A stretch of 64,000 nucleotides of DNA from Thalassotalea sp. ND16A (GCF_000764205.1 NZ_JQDZ01000048.1:1-64000), one strand, 5' to 3'; numbered from the stretch's first letter, positions 25,166-32,993 are shown. Numbers and translations: made by a program. Notes: a model not told the origin generated them from the letters alone.

Positions 25166-26773
25166 ATGCTTTCTTTATCACATTTTAATCGACATACCAT
25201 CAAGGGTGACATTTTTGGTGCATTGACTTCGACCATCGTTGCATTGCCCTTTGCTTTAGCCTTTGGTGTAACTTCTGGTGCTGGTGCCAGCGCTGGTATT
25301 TATTGTGCCATCATCACCGGCTTATTTGCCTCATTATTTGGTGGTACTAATCAGCAAATATCGGGACCCAATACCGGCTTAACCGTGGCCATGGTGGCGA
25401 TATTAACCAGCTTCGTTGCCCAGTCTCCTGAAAACGGTATTGCCATGGCATTCACCGTGGTCAGTTTGGCCGGTTTATTCCAGATGCTATTTGGCTTTTT
25501 TAAACTAGGCAAGTATTTTATCCTGGTCACCTATCCGGTGATATCGGGTTTTACCTCTGGTATTGGGGTGTTGATCATACTCTCCCAAATTGAGCCGTTA
25601 TTTGGCCGCTCATTGCCTGAGCTGCAGCTGTCATTAACGACATTAACCAGTACCAATACCTTACTTGGACTTGCTTGTTTACTGGTGCTGTTTTTATGGC
25701 CGCAAAAATACAGCAGAGTGGTGCCCGCCAGCATTATTGCGGTGATTGGCGCCACTATCTTTTATGTGTTTGTTGGCGTTGATATGCCGGTTGTTGGTGC
25801 CATTGCCAGTGAACTGCCTTCATTTAATATGCCGGTATGGGACACTGCCTTAGCCGGTGAAATGATTAAGTCGGCATTGCTAATTGCCACCTTAAGTACG
25901 CTAGATTCATTAATGACATCACTAACGGTGGATAGTATCAGTAATGACCTGCATGACTCGGATCAAGAGCTTGTCGGTCAGGGCATTGGTAATATTGTCG
26001 CCGGTTTATTTGGCGCATTGCCTGGTGGTGGCGCGACCATGCGTACGGTAACGAACTTAAGAGCTGGTGGTACAACGCCATTATCTGGCATGCTGCATGC
26101 AATTTTCATCTTAGCCATTGTGCTATGGGCGGGAGAATACACCGCCTATATTCCCGTTGCCGTGTTAGCCGCGATATTGACTCATGTGGGTATTAGTATT
26201 ATTGATTGGAACTTCCTCAAACGCATTCATCAGGTACCATTATTCAGTGTTGGCTTAATGCTATCCACCATGTTTATGTCGGTCGCTTTTGATTTGGTGA
26301 CGGCGGTATTAATTGGCGTATTTATCGCAAACTTAGTGACCATTCGCCGGTTATCCGAAATCCAGTTAGATAATATTAAATTGTGCACGGCAAAAGATGC
26401 TGAACATCTCTCGCCGCCGGAGAAACAGTTATTAGAATCGATGGACGATAGCTTGCTATTGCTGAATATCTCTGGACCCATTGGCTTTGGTGTTGCCCGT
26501 GGCTTGAAGCAGAGTGTCTCCAATGCGGATCAAGATAAAACCTTATTGATAGATTTAACCGATGCGCGCCTGGTCGGCATTACCAGTACCATTGCCATTG
26601 AAGAAATTATTATTGGTTATCAAAGTCAGGGACGGGATATCTTATTATCGAGTGTCTGTGAGCGAGTGCGAAATGATTTTAATAAATTAAAATTACTCGA
26701 CAAAATATCGCCAGAACATATTTTTGCGACCAGGTTGGATGCACTGAAATACGTGAAGCAGAAACTTGCTTAG
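25166..26773 (+). CDS. SulP-family anion transporter
   Basis: A 535-residue inner-membrane transporter of the SLC26/SulP family. It has about 12 membrane segments (the first after GDIFGALTSTIVALPFALAF), the family motif region GTNQQISGPNTGLTVAMVAI, and a C-terminal cytoplasmic STAS domain from about residue 425 (LLLLNISGPIGFGVARGL, then LLIDLTDARLVGITSTIAIEE). Members carry sulfate, bicarbonate, or C4-dicarboxylates (DauA). The anion cannot be chosen from sequence. Its place between the purine permease and the bhc locus makes an organic acid conceivable. Confidence 0.88.
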   Translation: MLSLSHFNRHTIKGDIFGALTSTIVALPFALAFGVTSGAGASAGIYCAIITGLFASLFGGTNQQISGPNTGLTVAMVAILTSFVAQSPENGIAMAFTVVSLAGLFQMLFGFFKLGKYFILVTYPVISGFTSGIGVLIILSQIEPLFGRSLPELQLSLTTLTSTNTLLGLACLLVLFLWPQKYSRVVPASIIAVIGATIFYVFVGVDMPVVGAIASELPSFNMPVWDTALAGEMIKSALLIATLSTLDSLMTSLTVDSISNDLHDSDQELVGQGIGNIVAGLFGALPGGGATMRTVTNLRAGGTTPLSGMLHAIFILAIVLWAGEYTAYIPVAVLAAILTHVGISIIDWNFLKRIHQVPLFSVGLMLSTMFMSVAFDLVTAVLIGVFIANLVTIRRLSEIQLDNIKLCTAKDAEHLSPPEKQLLESMDDSLLLLNISGPIGFGVARGLKQSVSNADQDKTLLIDLTDARLVGITSTIAIEEIIIGYQSQGRDILLSSVCERVRNDFNKLKLLDKISPEHIFATRLDALKYVKQKLA

Positions 26774-26833
26774 TGCACTAGCCAGCGACTAAAGATCACT
26801 GGCTTTTCTCGATTCCATTCGATAAACGATGGG

Positions 26834-26866
26834 CGCAATGAAGTATTAATTGCATACTTCATTGCG
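26834..26866. terminator. stem-loop between convergent sulP and glcG-like genes
   Basis: CGCAATGAAGTAT, loop TAATTGC, ATACTTCATTGCG: a 13-bp perfect stem without a T run. A weaker AGCCAG/CTGGCT hairpin followed by TTTTCT lies just before it at about 26779-26805 and fits the end of the sulP transcript better. Confidence 0.55.
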
Positions 26867-26879
26867 ACCAGTAACTAGC

Positions 26880-27314
26880 CTATAGAACAGAAATTCGACT
26901 AAAGGTATCAACTCCAGCTTGCGCACAACCTAAATCCTGCTCTGGCGATCCTGAACTAACACCAATGCCACCAACCACTTCACCGTTGGCATAAATGGGC
27001 AAACCACCACCAACAATACACATACGTCCACCTAAGGCAGTATGTATACCAAATAGGTTATTTTCATGACCCGGTATACACGCCTGATTAAATTCATGGG
27101 TGCCTTTGCGAGCCGATGCCGCGGTAAAGGCTTTATCCTGAGAAATGGTAATACTGTGGATTTTACCGCCATCCATGCGTTCAAAGGCGAGCAAACTCCC
27201 CGATTCATCAACCACAGAAATACACATAGGTATACCCAGTTCGTTGGCTTTATCTACTGCGCCGTCAATGATTAATTTCGCTTCCGTTTGATTTAGTCTA
27301 TTTACTGTTAACAT
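26880..27314 (-). CDS. GlcG/HbpS family protein (DUF336)
   Basis: A 144-residue soluble protein of the GlcG/HbpS family: N-terminal LNQTEAKLIIDGAVDKANELG, then CISVVDESGSLLAFERMDG, and the glycine-rich end LPIYANGEVVGGIGVSSG. HbpS binds haem; GlcG accompanies glycolate-oxidase operons but its function is unproven. Here it lies downstream of, and in the same direction as, the IclR gene that I link to glyoxylate control, which fits a glycolate/glyoxylate association. No glycolate oxidase genes are present in the window. Confidence 0.82.
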   Translation of the reverse strand: MLTVNRLNQTEAKLIIDGAVDKANELGIPMCISVVDESGSLLAFERMDGGKIHSITISQDKAFTAASARKGTHEFNQACIPGHENNLFGIHTALGGRMCIVGGGLPIYANGEVVGGIGVSSGSPEQDLGCAQAGVDTFSRISVL

Positions 27315-27438
27315 ATTTTACACTCTTGTAGTTTTAAAAACTGGTGGATCAAACAAGATTAAAAACAATGACGGATAGTGAAAGGTGAGACGTCTAATTG
27401 TTTACTTGCCTGATATTATTTGAAGCTTGCTTTGAAAG

Positions 27439-28227
27439 TTAATTTGAAACTTGCATTGAAAGTTGATTTTCGACATAACCAAGCTCTGCTGATATCGATT
27501 TTCCAGCCGCTAATAAGTCATTAACCCATTCATCTTTACGCCGCTCAATCGGGGCCGAAACAGATAATCCGGCGACCACTTCGCCGTAGCGGTCATACAA
27601 GAGTACGCCAATACAACCGACGCCAATCTCAGCTTCTTCATTATCAAAAGCAAAGCCTTGTTCAACACAGCGCATGCACTCATCCACCAGAGTATCTAAT
27701 GTGGAAAAGGTTTTACGGGTATAACCGGGTAAATTGGTGCGCTGCGCATAGCCACTAATGCCTTCTTTGCCTTCCATGCCCAACATCATTTTGCCGACGC
27801 CGGTAACATGCAAAGGCGCACGGCTACCAATGATTTGTTGCACGTGCATCATGCGGTTAGGGATCGCTTTTTCGACATAAATAATCACATCACCTTCACG
27901 AGTGGTAAGGTTAATGGTTTCACCAAATTTATCGCGCAGTTTTTCCATGTACGGAATCGCCACTTTACGAAAATCAATGTTGCGATTTTGATTGCTACTT
28001 AACCGGATTAAGCGACCACTTAATTGATATTTACCCGTGTTGTCTCTATCAACAAAATGGTTATCGATGAGCGAATGCAAGATACGAAACGCCGTAGAAG
28101 GCGCCAAATTAGTATCCGCACTCAGTGCTTTTAGTGTTACCGGCATGGAATAGCGTGATATTGCATCTAATAACATCGCGGCTCGGTCAATCACTTGAAT
28201 TCGAGATTCGGGTTTAACTTTTTTCAT
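27439..28227 (-). CDS. bhcR: IclR-family regulator, candidate BhcR of the beta-hydroxyaspartate cycle
   Basis: A 262-residue IclR protein with an N-terminal winged HTH (residues about 8-70, including MPVTLKALSADTNLAPSTAFRILHSL) and a C-terminal effector domain (about 80-250, with GDVIIYVEKAIPNRMMHVQQ and RAPLHVTGVGKMML). It is divergent from bhcB. In Paracoccus denitrificans the bhcABCD genes are controlled by an IclR-type regulator, BhcR, whose ligand is glyoxylate; position and family fit the same role here. Four palindromes related to TTCCACAATGTGGAA lie in the 358-bp gap to bhcB. The alternative, an AllR-type allantoin/glyoxylate regulator, would have the same logic. Confidence 0.75.
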   Translation of the reverse strand: MKKVKPESRIQVIDRAAMLLDAISRYSMPVTLKALSADTNLAPSTAFRILHSLIDNHFVDRDNTGKYQLSGRLIRLSSNQNRNIDFRKVAIPYMEKLRDKFGETINLTTREGDVIIYVEKAIPNRMMHVQQIIGSRAPLHVTGVGKMMLGMEGKEGISGYAQRTNLPGYTRKTFSTLDTLVDECMRCVEQGFAFDNEEAEIGVGCIGVLLYDRYGEVVAGLSVSAPIERRKDEWVNDLLAAGKSISAELGYVENQLSMQVSN

Positions 28228-28287
28228 GATTTTTTACTACTCATTGCAACGGCGCTCATTTTGAATATAAACCTAAAAGTACAATAA

Positions 28288-28302
28288 AACCACAATATGG
28301 TA
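28288..28302. promoter_or_regulatory. IclR-type site 1 in the bhcR/bhcB gap (weak)
   Basis: AACCACAATATGGTA keeps the inner CCACAAT-TGG core of the palindrome but has changed outer bases. Nearest to the regulator gene, so a possible autoregulatory site. Confidence 0.4.
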
Positions 28303-28314
28303 TGCGCTTCTTCA

Positions 28315-28329
28315 TTTCACATTATGGAA
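28315..28329. promoter_or_regulatory. IclR-type site 2 in the bhcR/bhcB gap
   Basis: TTTCACATTATGGAA differs at three positions from the perfect 15-bp palindrome at 28418. Confidence 0.5.
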
Positions 28330-28416
28330 TTTCTATATTCTCAATCATTAAAACCACAAAGTAAAGCTGATTTATCAGCCACTTAGATACATACGATGTA
28401 AGGTGAGGCAACAATG

Positions 28417-28433
28417 ATTCCACAATGTGGAAT
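28417..28433. promoter_or_regulatory. IclR-type site 3, perfect palindrome in the bhcR/bhcB gap
   Basis: ATTCCACAATGTGGAAT is a perfect 17-base palindrome, the best member of the family, placed 153 bases upstream of bhcB and 190 bases upstream of the regulator. Confidence 0.75.
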
Positions 28434-28460
28434 CCTTGTTGTTTGCGAGAAGGTGATCTT

Positions 28461-28475
28461 TTTCATAAGGTGGAA
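28461..28475. promoter_or_regulatory. IclR-type site 4 in the bhcR/bhcB gap
   Basis: TTTCATAAGGTGGAA differs at three positions from the palindrome, with an exact right half GTGGAA. It lies about 110 bases before bhcB. Confidence 0.5.
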
Positions 28476-28585
28476 TTGAAATTGAAAATTAAAGCAATAA
28501 CTCAAATTAATAGGTAAAGGTATCGTCAAAGCAGCATAGCTGACTAATTACATGGCAAGGCTTTGATGAATATTGAGAGGAAAAT

Positions 28586-29563
28586 ATGAGCAGTTCAACC
28601 CAATCAACGATGAACATTCCAAACTATGATGATGTATTAGTGGCCCATGAACGTATTAAACCCTACATTCATGAAACACCGGTATTAACATCTCGCTTCT
28701 TGAATGAATTAACCGGGGCCGAATTATTTTTTAAATGTGAAAACTTGCAAAAAGCGGCCGCATTCAAAGTTCGTGGTGCCTGTAACGCCGTATTCGGATT
28801 AACCGATGAAGAAGCCAAAGTCGGTGTCGCCACCCACTCTTCCGGCAATCACGCATTATCGCTTTCCTATGCCGCAGGACAACGCGGTATTCCGGTCACA
28901 GTGGTGATGCCAAGGACAGCGCCGCAAGCGAAAAAAGATGCGGTAATTGGCTATGGCGGCAGTATCGTTGAATGTGAACCGTCTACCAGTTCCAGAGAAG
29001 CGGTCTTCGCCGAAGTGGTGGCAGAATCTGGCGCAGACTTTGTTCACCCTTATAACGATCCTCGTGTTATTGCCGGCCAGGCGACTTGCTCAAAAGAACT
29101 GGTTAAGCAGGTGCCCGATTTAGATATGGTGATAGCGCCAATCGGTGGCGGTGGCATGATTTCCGGCACCTGTCTGACCATCTCGACGATTGCACCAGAG
29201 ATAAAAATTTATGCTGCAGAGCCACTCAATGCCGATGATGCTGCCCGTTCATTTAGGGCCGGACATATCATTGCCGATGACGCACCAAACACCGTTGCCG
29301 ATGGTCTTAAAGTACCCCTTAAAGATTTAACCTGGCACTTTGTTAAAAACCATGTGACCGACATTTTAACCGCCACGGAAGACGAAATTGTCGAGGCAAT
29401 GAAACTGGTTTGGCTACGGATGAAAATTGTCATTGAACCGAGCAGTGCCGTGACGTTAGCAACTATTTTGAAAAACCCTGAGGTATTTAAAGGCAAGCGT
29501 GTCGGGGTAATTATTACTGGCGGCAATGTCGACTTAGACAAGCTGCCGTGGATGAACAAATAA
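28586..29563 (+). CDS. bhcB: beta-hydroxyaspartate dehydratase (threonine dehydratase/serine racemase family)
   Basis: A 325-residue fold-type II PLP enzyme. The PLP lysine lies in KAAAFKVRGACNAVF (near residue 60), the cofactor-phosphate loop is SSGNHALSLS, and the glycine-rich PIGGGGMISGT region is typical. By sequence alone it could be a catabolic threonine/serine dehydratase or serine racemase. The neighbouring BhcC-like aldolase and BhcD-like reductase plus an IclR regulator make (2R,3S)-beta-hydroxyaspartate dehydratase (product iminosuccinate) the best reading. Ribosome site GAGAGG upstream. A 265-bp repeat separates it from the next gene. Confidence 0.8.
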   Translation: MSSSTQSTMNIPNYDDVLVAHERIKPYIHETPVLTSRFLNELTGAELFFKCENLQKAAAFKVRGACNAVFGLTDEEAKVGVATHSSGNHALSLSYAAGQRGIPVTVVMPRTAPQAKKDAVIGYGGSIVECEPSTSSREAVFAEVVAESGADFVHPYNDPRVIAGQATCSKELVKQVPDLDMVIAPIGGGGMISGTCLTISTIAPEIKIYAAEPLNADDAARSFRAGHIIADDAPNTVADGLKVPLKDLTWHFVKNHVTDILTATEDEIVEAMKLVWLRMKIVIEPSSAVTLATILKNPEVFKGKRVGVIITGGNVDLDKLPWMNK

Positions 29564-29581
29564 CACTGATATTAAACCGGA

Positions 29582-29846
29582 ATACCAAGTTGATTAAGTT
29601 ATTTCCCACTCAGTGAGAATTAAAAGGCTTATAGGCAAGGCATTGATTGAAGAGAATGGTTGTTCCCTTGTCAAAATCAATAACGCAGCGTAGAAGCCTT
29701 TTAAACTCACCCTTGGGAGCTTGCTTTAGGCCCACTAACGTCCCAAAATTCATTTAATATAGAACAACTATATCTAAACAAATTTTGCTTGTTATTGAAC
29801 CTAAAACATAGCTCTGAGTTGGGAATAAATTTAATCAAATTGGTAT
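29582..29846. repeat. interspersed repeat with ATACCAAG/TTGGTAT ends, copy C, inside the bhc operon
   Basis: 265 bp between bhcB and bhcC, starting ATACCAAGTTGATTAAG and ending TTAATCAAATTGGTAT. It shares TTTCCCACTCAGTGAGAATT and CATAGCTCTGAGTTGG with copy B at 14930. It has an internal inverted structure (AAAAGGCTT... against AAGCCTTTT). No coding capacity and no clear terminator T run. Confidence 0.8.
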
Positions 29847-29876
29847 TTAATTAAAACTAAAATTTTGGAGATGAAA

Positions 29877-31025
29877 ATGGCTAGAGGAAGTGAATTAGAA
29901 GTAGGTTATGACGTTCCTGCAGTACCGGGTATGAATGAAGCAGATATTCAAACCCCATGTTTAGTGGTCGATCTGGATGCGTTGGAGCGCAATATTAAAA
30001 CCATGGGCCAATATGCTAAAGACATGGGCGTGCGCCACCGTGTGCATGGCAAAATGCACAAATCGGTCGATATCGCATTACTGCAAGAGCAACTGGGGGA
30101 CAGTTGCGGCGTGTGTTGTCAAAAGGTTTCAGAAGCGGAAGTGTTCGCTCGTGGCGGCATAAAAGACGTTTTAGTGTCTAACCAGGTACGTGATCCTGCA
30201 AAAATTGATCGCTTAGCACGGTTACCAAAACTCGGCGCTCGTACCCTTTGCTGTGTCGATGACATTGACAACGTTGCTGAGTTAGCGGCTGCCGTTGAGA
30301 AATACGGCACTGAGATCGAATGTCTGGTAGAAATAGATTGTGGTGCCGGTCGTTGTGGCGTCAGTGAAGGTCAACCTGTGGTGGATATCGCCAAAGCAAT
30401 TGCCGCAACACCGGGGTTAAAATTTGCCGGCATTCAAGCGTACCAGGGTGCGATGCAGCACATGGAAAATTACCAGCAACGGAAAGAAAAAGTGGATATC
30501 GCTATCGATATGGTCGCGCGTACAATCGCGATGCTTAAATCTGAAGGACTTGAGTGTGACATCGTTGGCGGTGGTGGTACAGGTTCGTATTACTTTGAAG
30601 GTAACTCAGGCGTTTTCAATGAGTTACAATGTGGTTCTTACGCATTCATGGATGCCGACTATCAAACCATTTGTGATCAAAACGGCGAAAAAATCTCGGA
30701 ATTCGAAAACGCATTATTCATCTTAACGTCAGTAATGAGCCATTCGAAAGCCGACAAAGCCATTTGTGATGCCGGTCTTAAAGCCCAATCTGTAGACAGT
30801 GGCTTGCCATATATCTTTGGTCGTGACGATGTCGAATACATTAAGTGTTCAGATGAGCACGGCGTGATTTCAGATCCTAGCGGCGCGTTAAAAGTGAATC
30901 AAAAATTAAAACTTGTTCCGGGCCATTGTGATCCAACTTGTAACGTTCACGATTACTACGTAGGCGTTCGTAACGGTAAAGTAGAGACTTTATGGCCAGT
31001 ATCTGCGCGTGGTAAAGCTTACTAA
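29877..31025 (+). CDS. bhcC: beta-hydroxyaspartate aldolase (DSD1/D-threonine aldolase family)
   Basis: A 382-residue fold-type III PLP enzyme. The N-terminal alanine-racemase-like barrel has QTPCLVVDLDALERNI and the PLP lysine in HGKMHKSVDIALLQ. The C-terminal metal site PGHCDPTCNVHD is typical of the metal-dependent D-threonine/3-hydroxy-D-aspartate aldolases. In the beta-hydroxyaspartate cycle this enzyme joins glycine and glyoxylate. The start at 29877 is chosen for TTTGGAG 6 bases upstream; a TTG at 29865 is less likely. A D-threonine aldolase is the alternative, but the three-gene set argues for BhcC. Confidence 0.85.
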   Translation: MARGSELEVGYDVPAVPGMNEADIQTPCLVVDLDALERNIKTMGQYAKDMGVRHRVHGKMHKSVDIALLQEQLGDSCGVCCQKVSEAEVFARGGIKDVLVSNQVRDPAKIDRLARLPKLGARTLCCVDDIDNVAELAAAVEKYGTEIECLVEIDCGAGRCGVSEGQPVVDIAKAIAATPGLKFAGIQAYQGAMQHMENYQQRKEKVDIAIDMVARTIAMLKSEGLECDIVGGGGTGSYYFEGNSGVFNELQCGSYAFMDADYQTICDQNGEKISEFENALFILTSVMSHSKADKAICDAGLKAQSVDSGLPYIFGRDDVEYIKCSDEHGVISDPSGALKVNQKLKLVPGHCDPTCNVHDYYVGVRNGKVETLWPVSARGKAY

Positions 31026-31035
31026 GAAAGCAAGT

Positions 31036-31140
31036 CCGATAATTTATTGCCCATTTAAACTCGCCCTACGCAAGTTTGAACAATAAATTGTCGGAATCGA
31101 TTATAAAGCATCATGCCCCCTTGGTGTTCACCAAGGGGCA
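31036..31140 (+). promoter_or_regulatory. two stem-loops in the bhcC-bhcD spacer
   Basis: CCGATAATTTATTG (31036-31049) pairs with CAATAAATTGTCGG (31081-31094). A second, strong hairpin is TGCCCCCTTGGTG/CACCAAGGGGCA at 31114-31140. Neither has a T run, so they are more likely mRNA-stability or attenuating structures than full terminators. bhcD starts 24 bases after the second. Confidence 0.6.
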
Positions 31141-31164
31141 CAATCACTATCTAGGAAATAAACA

Positions 31165-32157
31165 ATGAGTGATCAACATAATAACCAAGGCGTAGTCGTA
31201 GTAACCGAAGAGGTTTGTCAAGCAATCATGGGCCGCAGCGATGCATTTACCGCAGTAGAAAATGTATTTGCTGCGATGTCTAAAAATACCGCCTACAACT
31301 TCCCGGTCATCCGCGAAGCTATCGGTCATGCCGATGCACTGTATGGTTTTAAATCCGGCTTTGACCGTGACTCTATGGTATTAGGATTAAAATCAGGCGG
31401 TTACTGGCCTGGTAATGTCGAAAAAGGTCTGACCAACCACCAATCAACGGTGATTTTATTTGATCCTGATACCGGAAAATTAAAATCGCTGGTCGGCGGT
31501 AACTATCTTACCGCAGTACGAACTGCCGCATCATCGGCGGTATCGATAGCGCATTTAGCTCGCCAAGATTCTAAAGTGTTAGGCATGATTGGCGCAGGTC
31601 ATCAATCAACATTTCAGTTACGCGCTGCCGTTGAACAACGAAACTTTGAAAAAGTAGTCGGCTGGAATATTGATCCGGAAAGGCTTTCTATTCTCGCCGA
31701 GGTGTGTGCAGAGTTATCACTGCCGTTTGAGTCAGTTAGCCGAGAAGAGTTGTGTGCACTATCTGACGTTATCATCACCATTACTTCCGCCTTTGAAGCA
31801 TTACTGGACAACGCCTGGATTAAACCTGGCACGCACATCGCGTGCATGGGCACAGACACCAAAGGCAAGCAAGAAGTTGACGCGAAACTGTTCCGCACCG
31901 CCACCGTGTTTACCGATGAATTAGCGCAATCGATTACGATTGGCGAAGCGCAACACGCGATCCAGTCTGGGTTGATTGTAGAATCGGACATCGTGCCAAT
32001 TGGCGAGGTGATCAATGGCACCAATTCAGGGCGAACCAGTGAAGATGAAATCACCTTATTCGACGGTACCGGTGTTGGTTTACAAGATTTAGCCGTTGCT
32101 TCAGTTGCCGCAGAATTAGCACAAGCCAAAGGCCAGGCATTTTACATAAATTTATAG
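31165..32157 (+). CDS. bhcD: iminosuccinate reductase (ornithine cyclodeaminase/mu-crystallin family)
   Basis: A 330-residue NAD(P)H-dependent enzyme of the OCD/mu-crystallin family. The N-terminal half has the substrate-side motif KSGGYWPGNVEKGLTNHQST. The Rossmann domain begins near residue 120 with LGMIGAGHQSTFQLRAA, and conserved GTHIACMGTDTKGKQE follows. Ornithine cyclodeaminase, ketimine reductase and alanine dehydrogenase share this fold. Next to bhcB and bhcC, the natural assignment is BhcD, reducing iminosuccinate to aspartate and closing the cycle. A hairpin terminator follows at 32196. Confidence 0.82.
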   Translation: MSDQHNNQGVVVVTEEVCQAIMGRSDAFTAVENVFAAMSKNTAYNFPVIREAIGHADALYGFKSGFDRDSMVLGLKSGGYWPGNVEKGLTNHQSTVILFDPDTGKLKSLVGGNYLTAVRTAASSAVSIAHLARQDSKVLGMIGAGHQSTFQLRAAVEQRNFEKVVGWNIDPERLSILAEVCAELSLPFESVSREELCALSDVIITITSAFEALLDNAWIKPGTHIACMGTDTKGKQEVDAKLFRTATVFTDELAQSITIGEAQHAIQSGLIVESDIVPIGEVINGTNSGRTSEDEITLFDGTGVGLQDLAVASVAAELAQAKGQAFYINL

Positions 32158-32195
32158 ACAAGTTTTATCTTACCAAGCTAATGTAACAGTCCATT

Positions 32196-32225
32196 AAGGG
32201 AGTGCCTGATTGCGGGTACTCCCTT
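32196..32225. terminator. terminator-like hairpin after bhcD
   Basis: AAGGGAGTGCC pairs with GGGTACTCCCTT around a 7-base loop, followed by CTTACC. It lies between convergent bhcD and the TetR gene. Confidence 0.6.
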
Positions 32226-32307
32226 CTTACCAATCTAAGTTTCAGACACCTACCTCAGTAATTTAAGCCAAAGTTCAAGTCTGTTTTTCGACGCTAAATA
32301 ATTGCTA

Positions 32308-32934
32308 TCAGTGGATGCCACAGCCTTTTAGAATGATTTGCGTTAACGAGGCGACAACCTCTTCAAAGTCGTCATCGTTCATCTGTTCTTTGTTTAACGC
32401 CGCCACCACTTGCACATTAAAGTCAGCGTAGTGTTGGGTGGAACTCCAGATTAAGAATAATAAATGGTGTGGGTTGAGCTGATCGATTAAGCCTTGCTCA
32501 ATCCAGGCGTCAATTACCGCGACTTTACTTTGCAGCCAGGCTTTAAAGTCAGTATTAAGGTAGTCATTCAATACTGGCGCGCCATGAATTAATTCACTGG
32601 CAAATATTCTCGACGAATCCGGGTCATCCCTGGAATGCATCACTTTTGCTCGAATATAGGCACTAAGGGCCTGTTTCGGCTCCAAATCGGCATTTAAGGT
32701 ATCGTAATCTCTGTTCCAGACTTCGATGATGTTGCTCAACAGTTGCTGATAGAGATCGGTTTTATCTTGAAAGTAATAATGAATATTTGCGCGAGCGATG
32801 TTCGCCCGTTCGGCAATACGTTTAATAGACGCGCCTTTAAAGCCATAAGTGACGAATTCTTTTTTCGCCGCATTGAAGATTAATGATTTATTTTTTTGGC
32901 GAATATTGCCTTTTAACGTTCTAACTTTTGTCAC
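32308..32934 (-). CDS. RutR-like TetR-family regulator
   Basis: A 208-residue TetR protein. The HTH lies at residues about 20-60 (YGFKGASIKRIAERANIARANIHYYF). The C-terminal part matches RutR/YcdC: IRAKVMHSRDDPDSSRIFASELIHGAPVL and HHLLFLIWSSTQHYADFNVQV, the latter nearly word for word as in RutR. E. coli RutR responds to uracil/thymine and controls pyrimidine and purine catabolism. Here it ends the purine-degradation run. The TTGACAC-NN-GTGTCAA palindromes upstream of xdhA and near tsx have RutR-like form, so it is their likely reader. GTG start with GGAG 5 bases upstream. Confidence 0.85.
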   Translation of the reverse strand: MTKVRTLKGNIRQKNKSLIFNAAKKEFVTYGFKGASIKRIAERANIARANIHYYFQDKTDLYQQLLSNIIEVWNRDYDTLNADLEPKQALSAYIRAKVMHSRDDPDSSRIFASELIHGAPVLNDYLNTDFKAWLQSKVAVIDAWIEQGLIDQLNPHHLLFLIWSSTQHYADFNVQVVAALNKEQMNDDDFEEVVASLTQIILKGCGIH

Positions 32935-32949
32935 AAATGCTCCTGAAAT

Positions 32950-32993
32950 AAAATCAGCTGCAATATCGGTGTTGCACCATGCAGCTGACTTTT
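32950..32993. repeat. inverted repeat AAAATCAGCTGCA / TGCAGCTGACTTTT upstream of the TetR gene
   Basis: Arms of about 13 bp lie 16-59 bases upstream of the regulator start and resemble the AAAATCAGCTG palindrome upstream of malic enzyme. Immediately beyond is another AT-rich palindrome, ACTTTTATTA-TTAGA-TAATAAAAGT at 32988-33012. Confidence 0.5.

Noticed and set aside
26880-32157. Reading the 28.6-32.2 kb genes as D-threonine/D-serine catabolism
   Set aside because: Possible for each gene alone, but the dehydratase-aldolase-OCD set with an IclR regulator beside a glyoxylate-producing pathway fits the beta-hydroxyaspartate cycle better.
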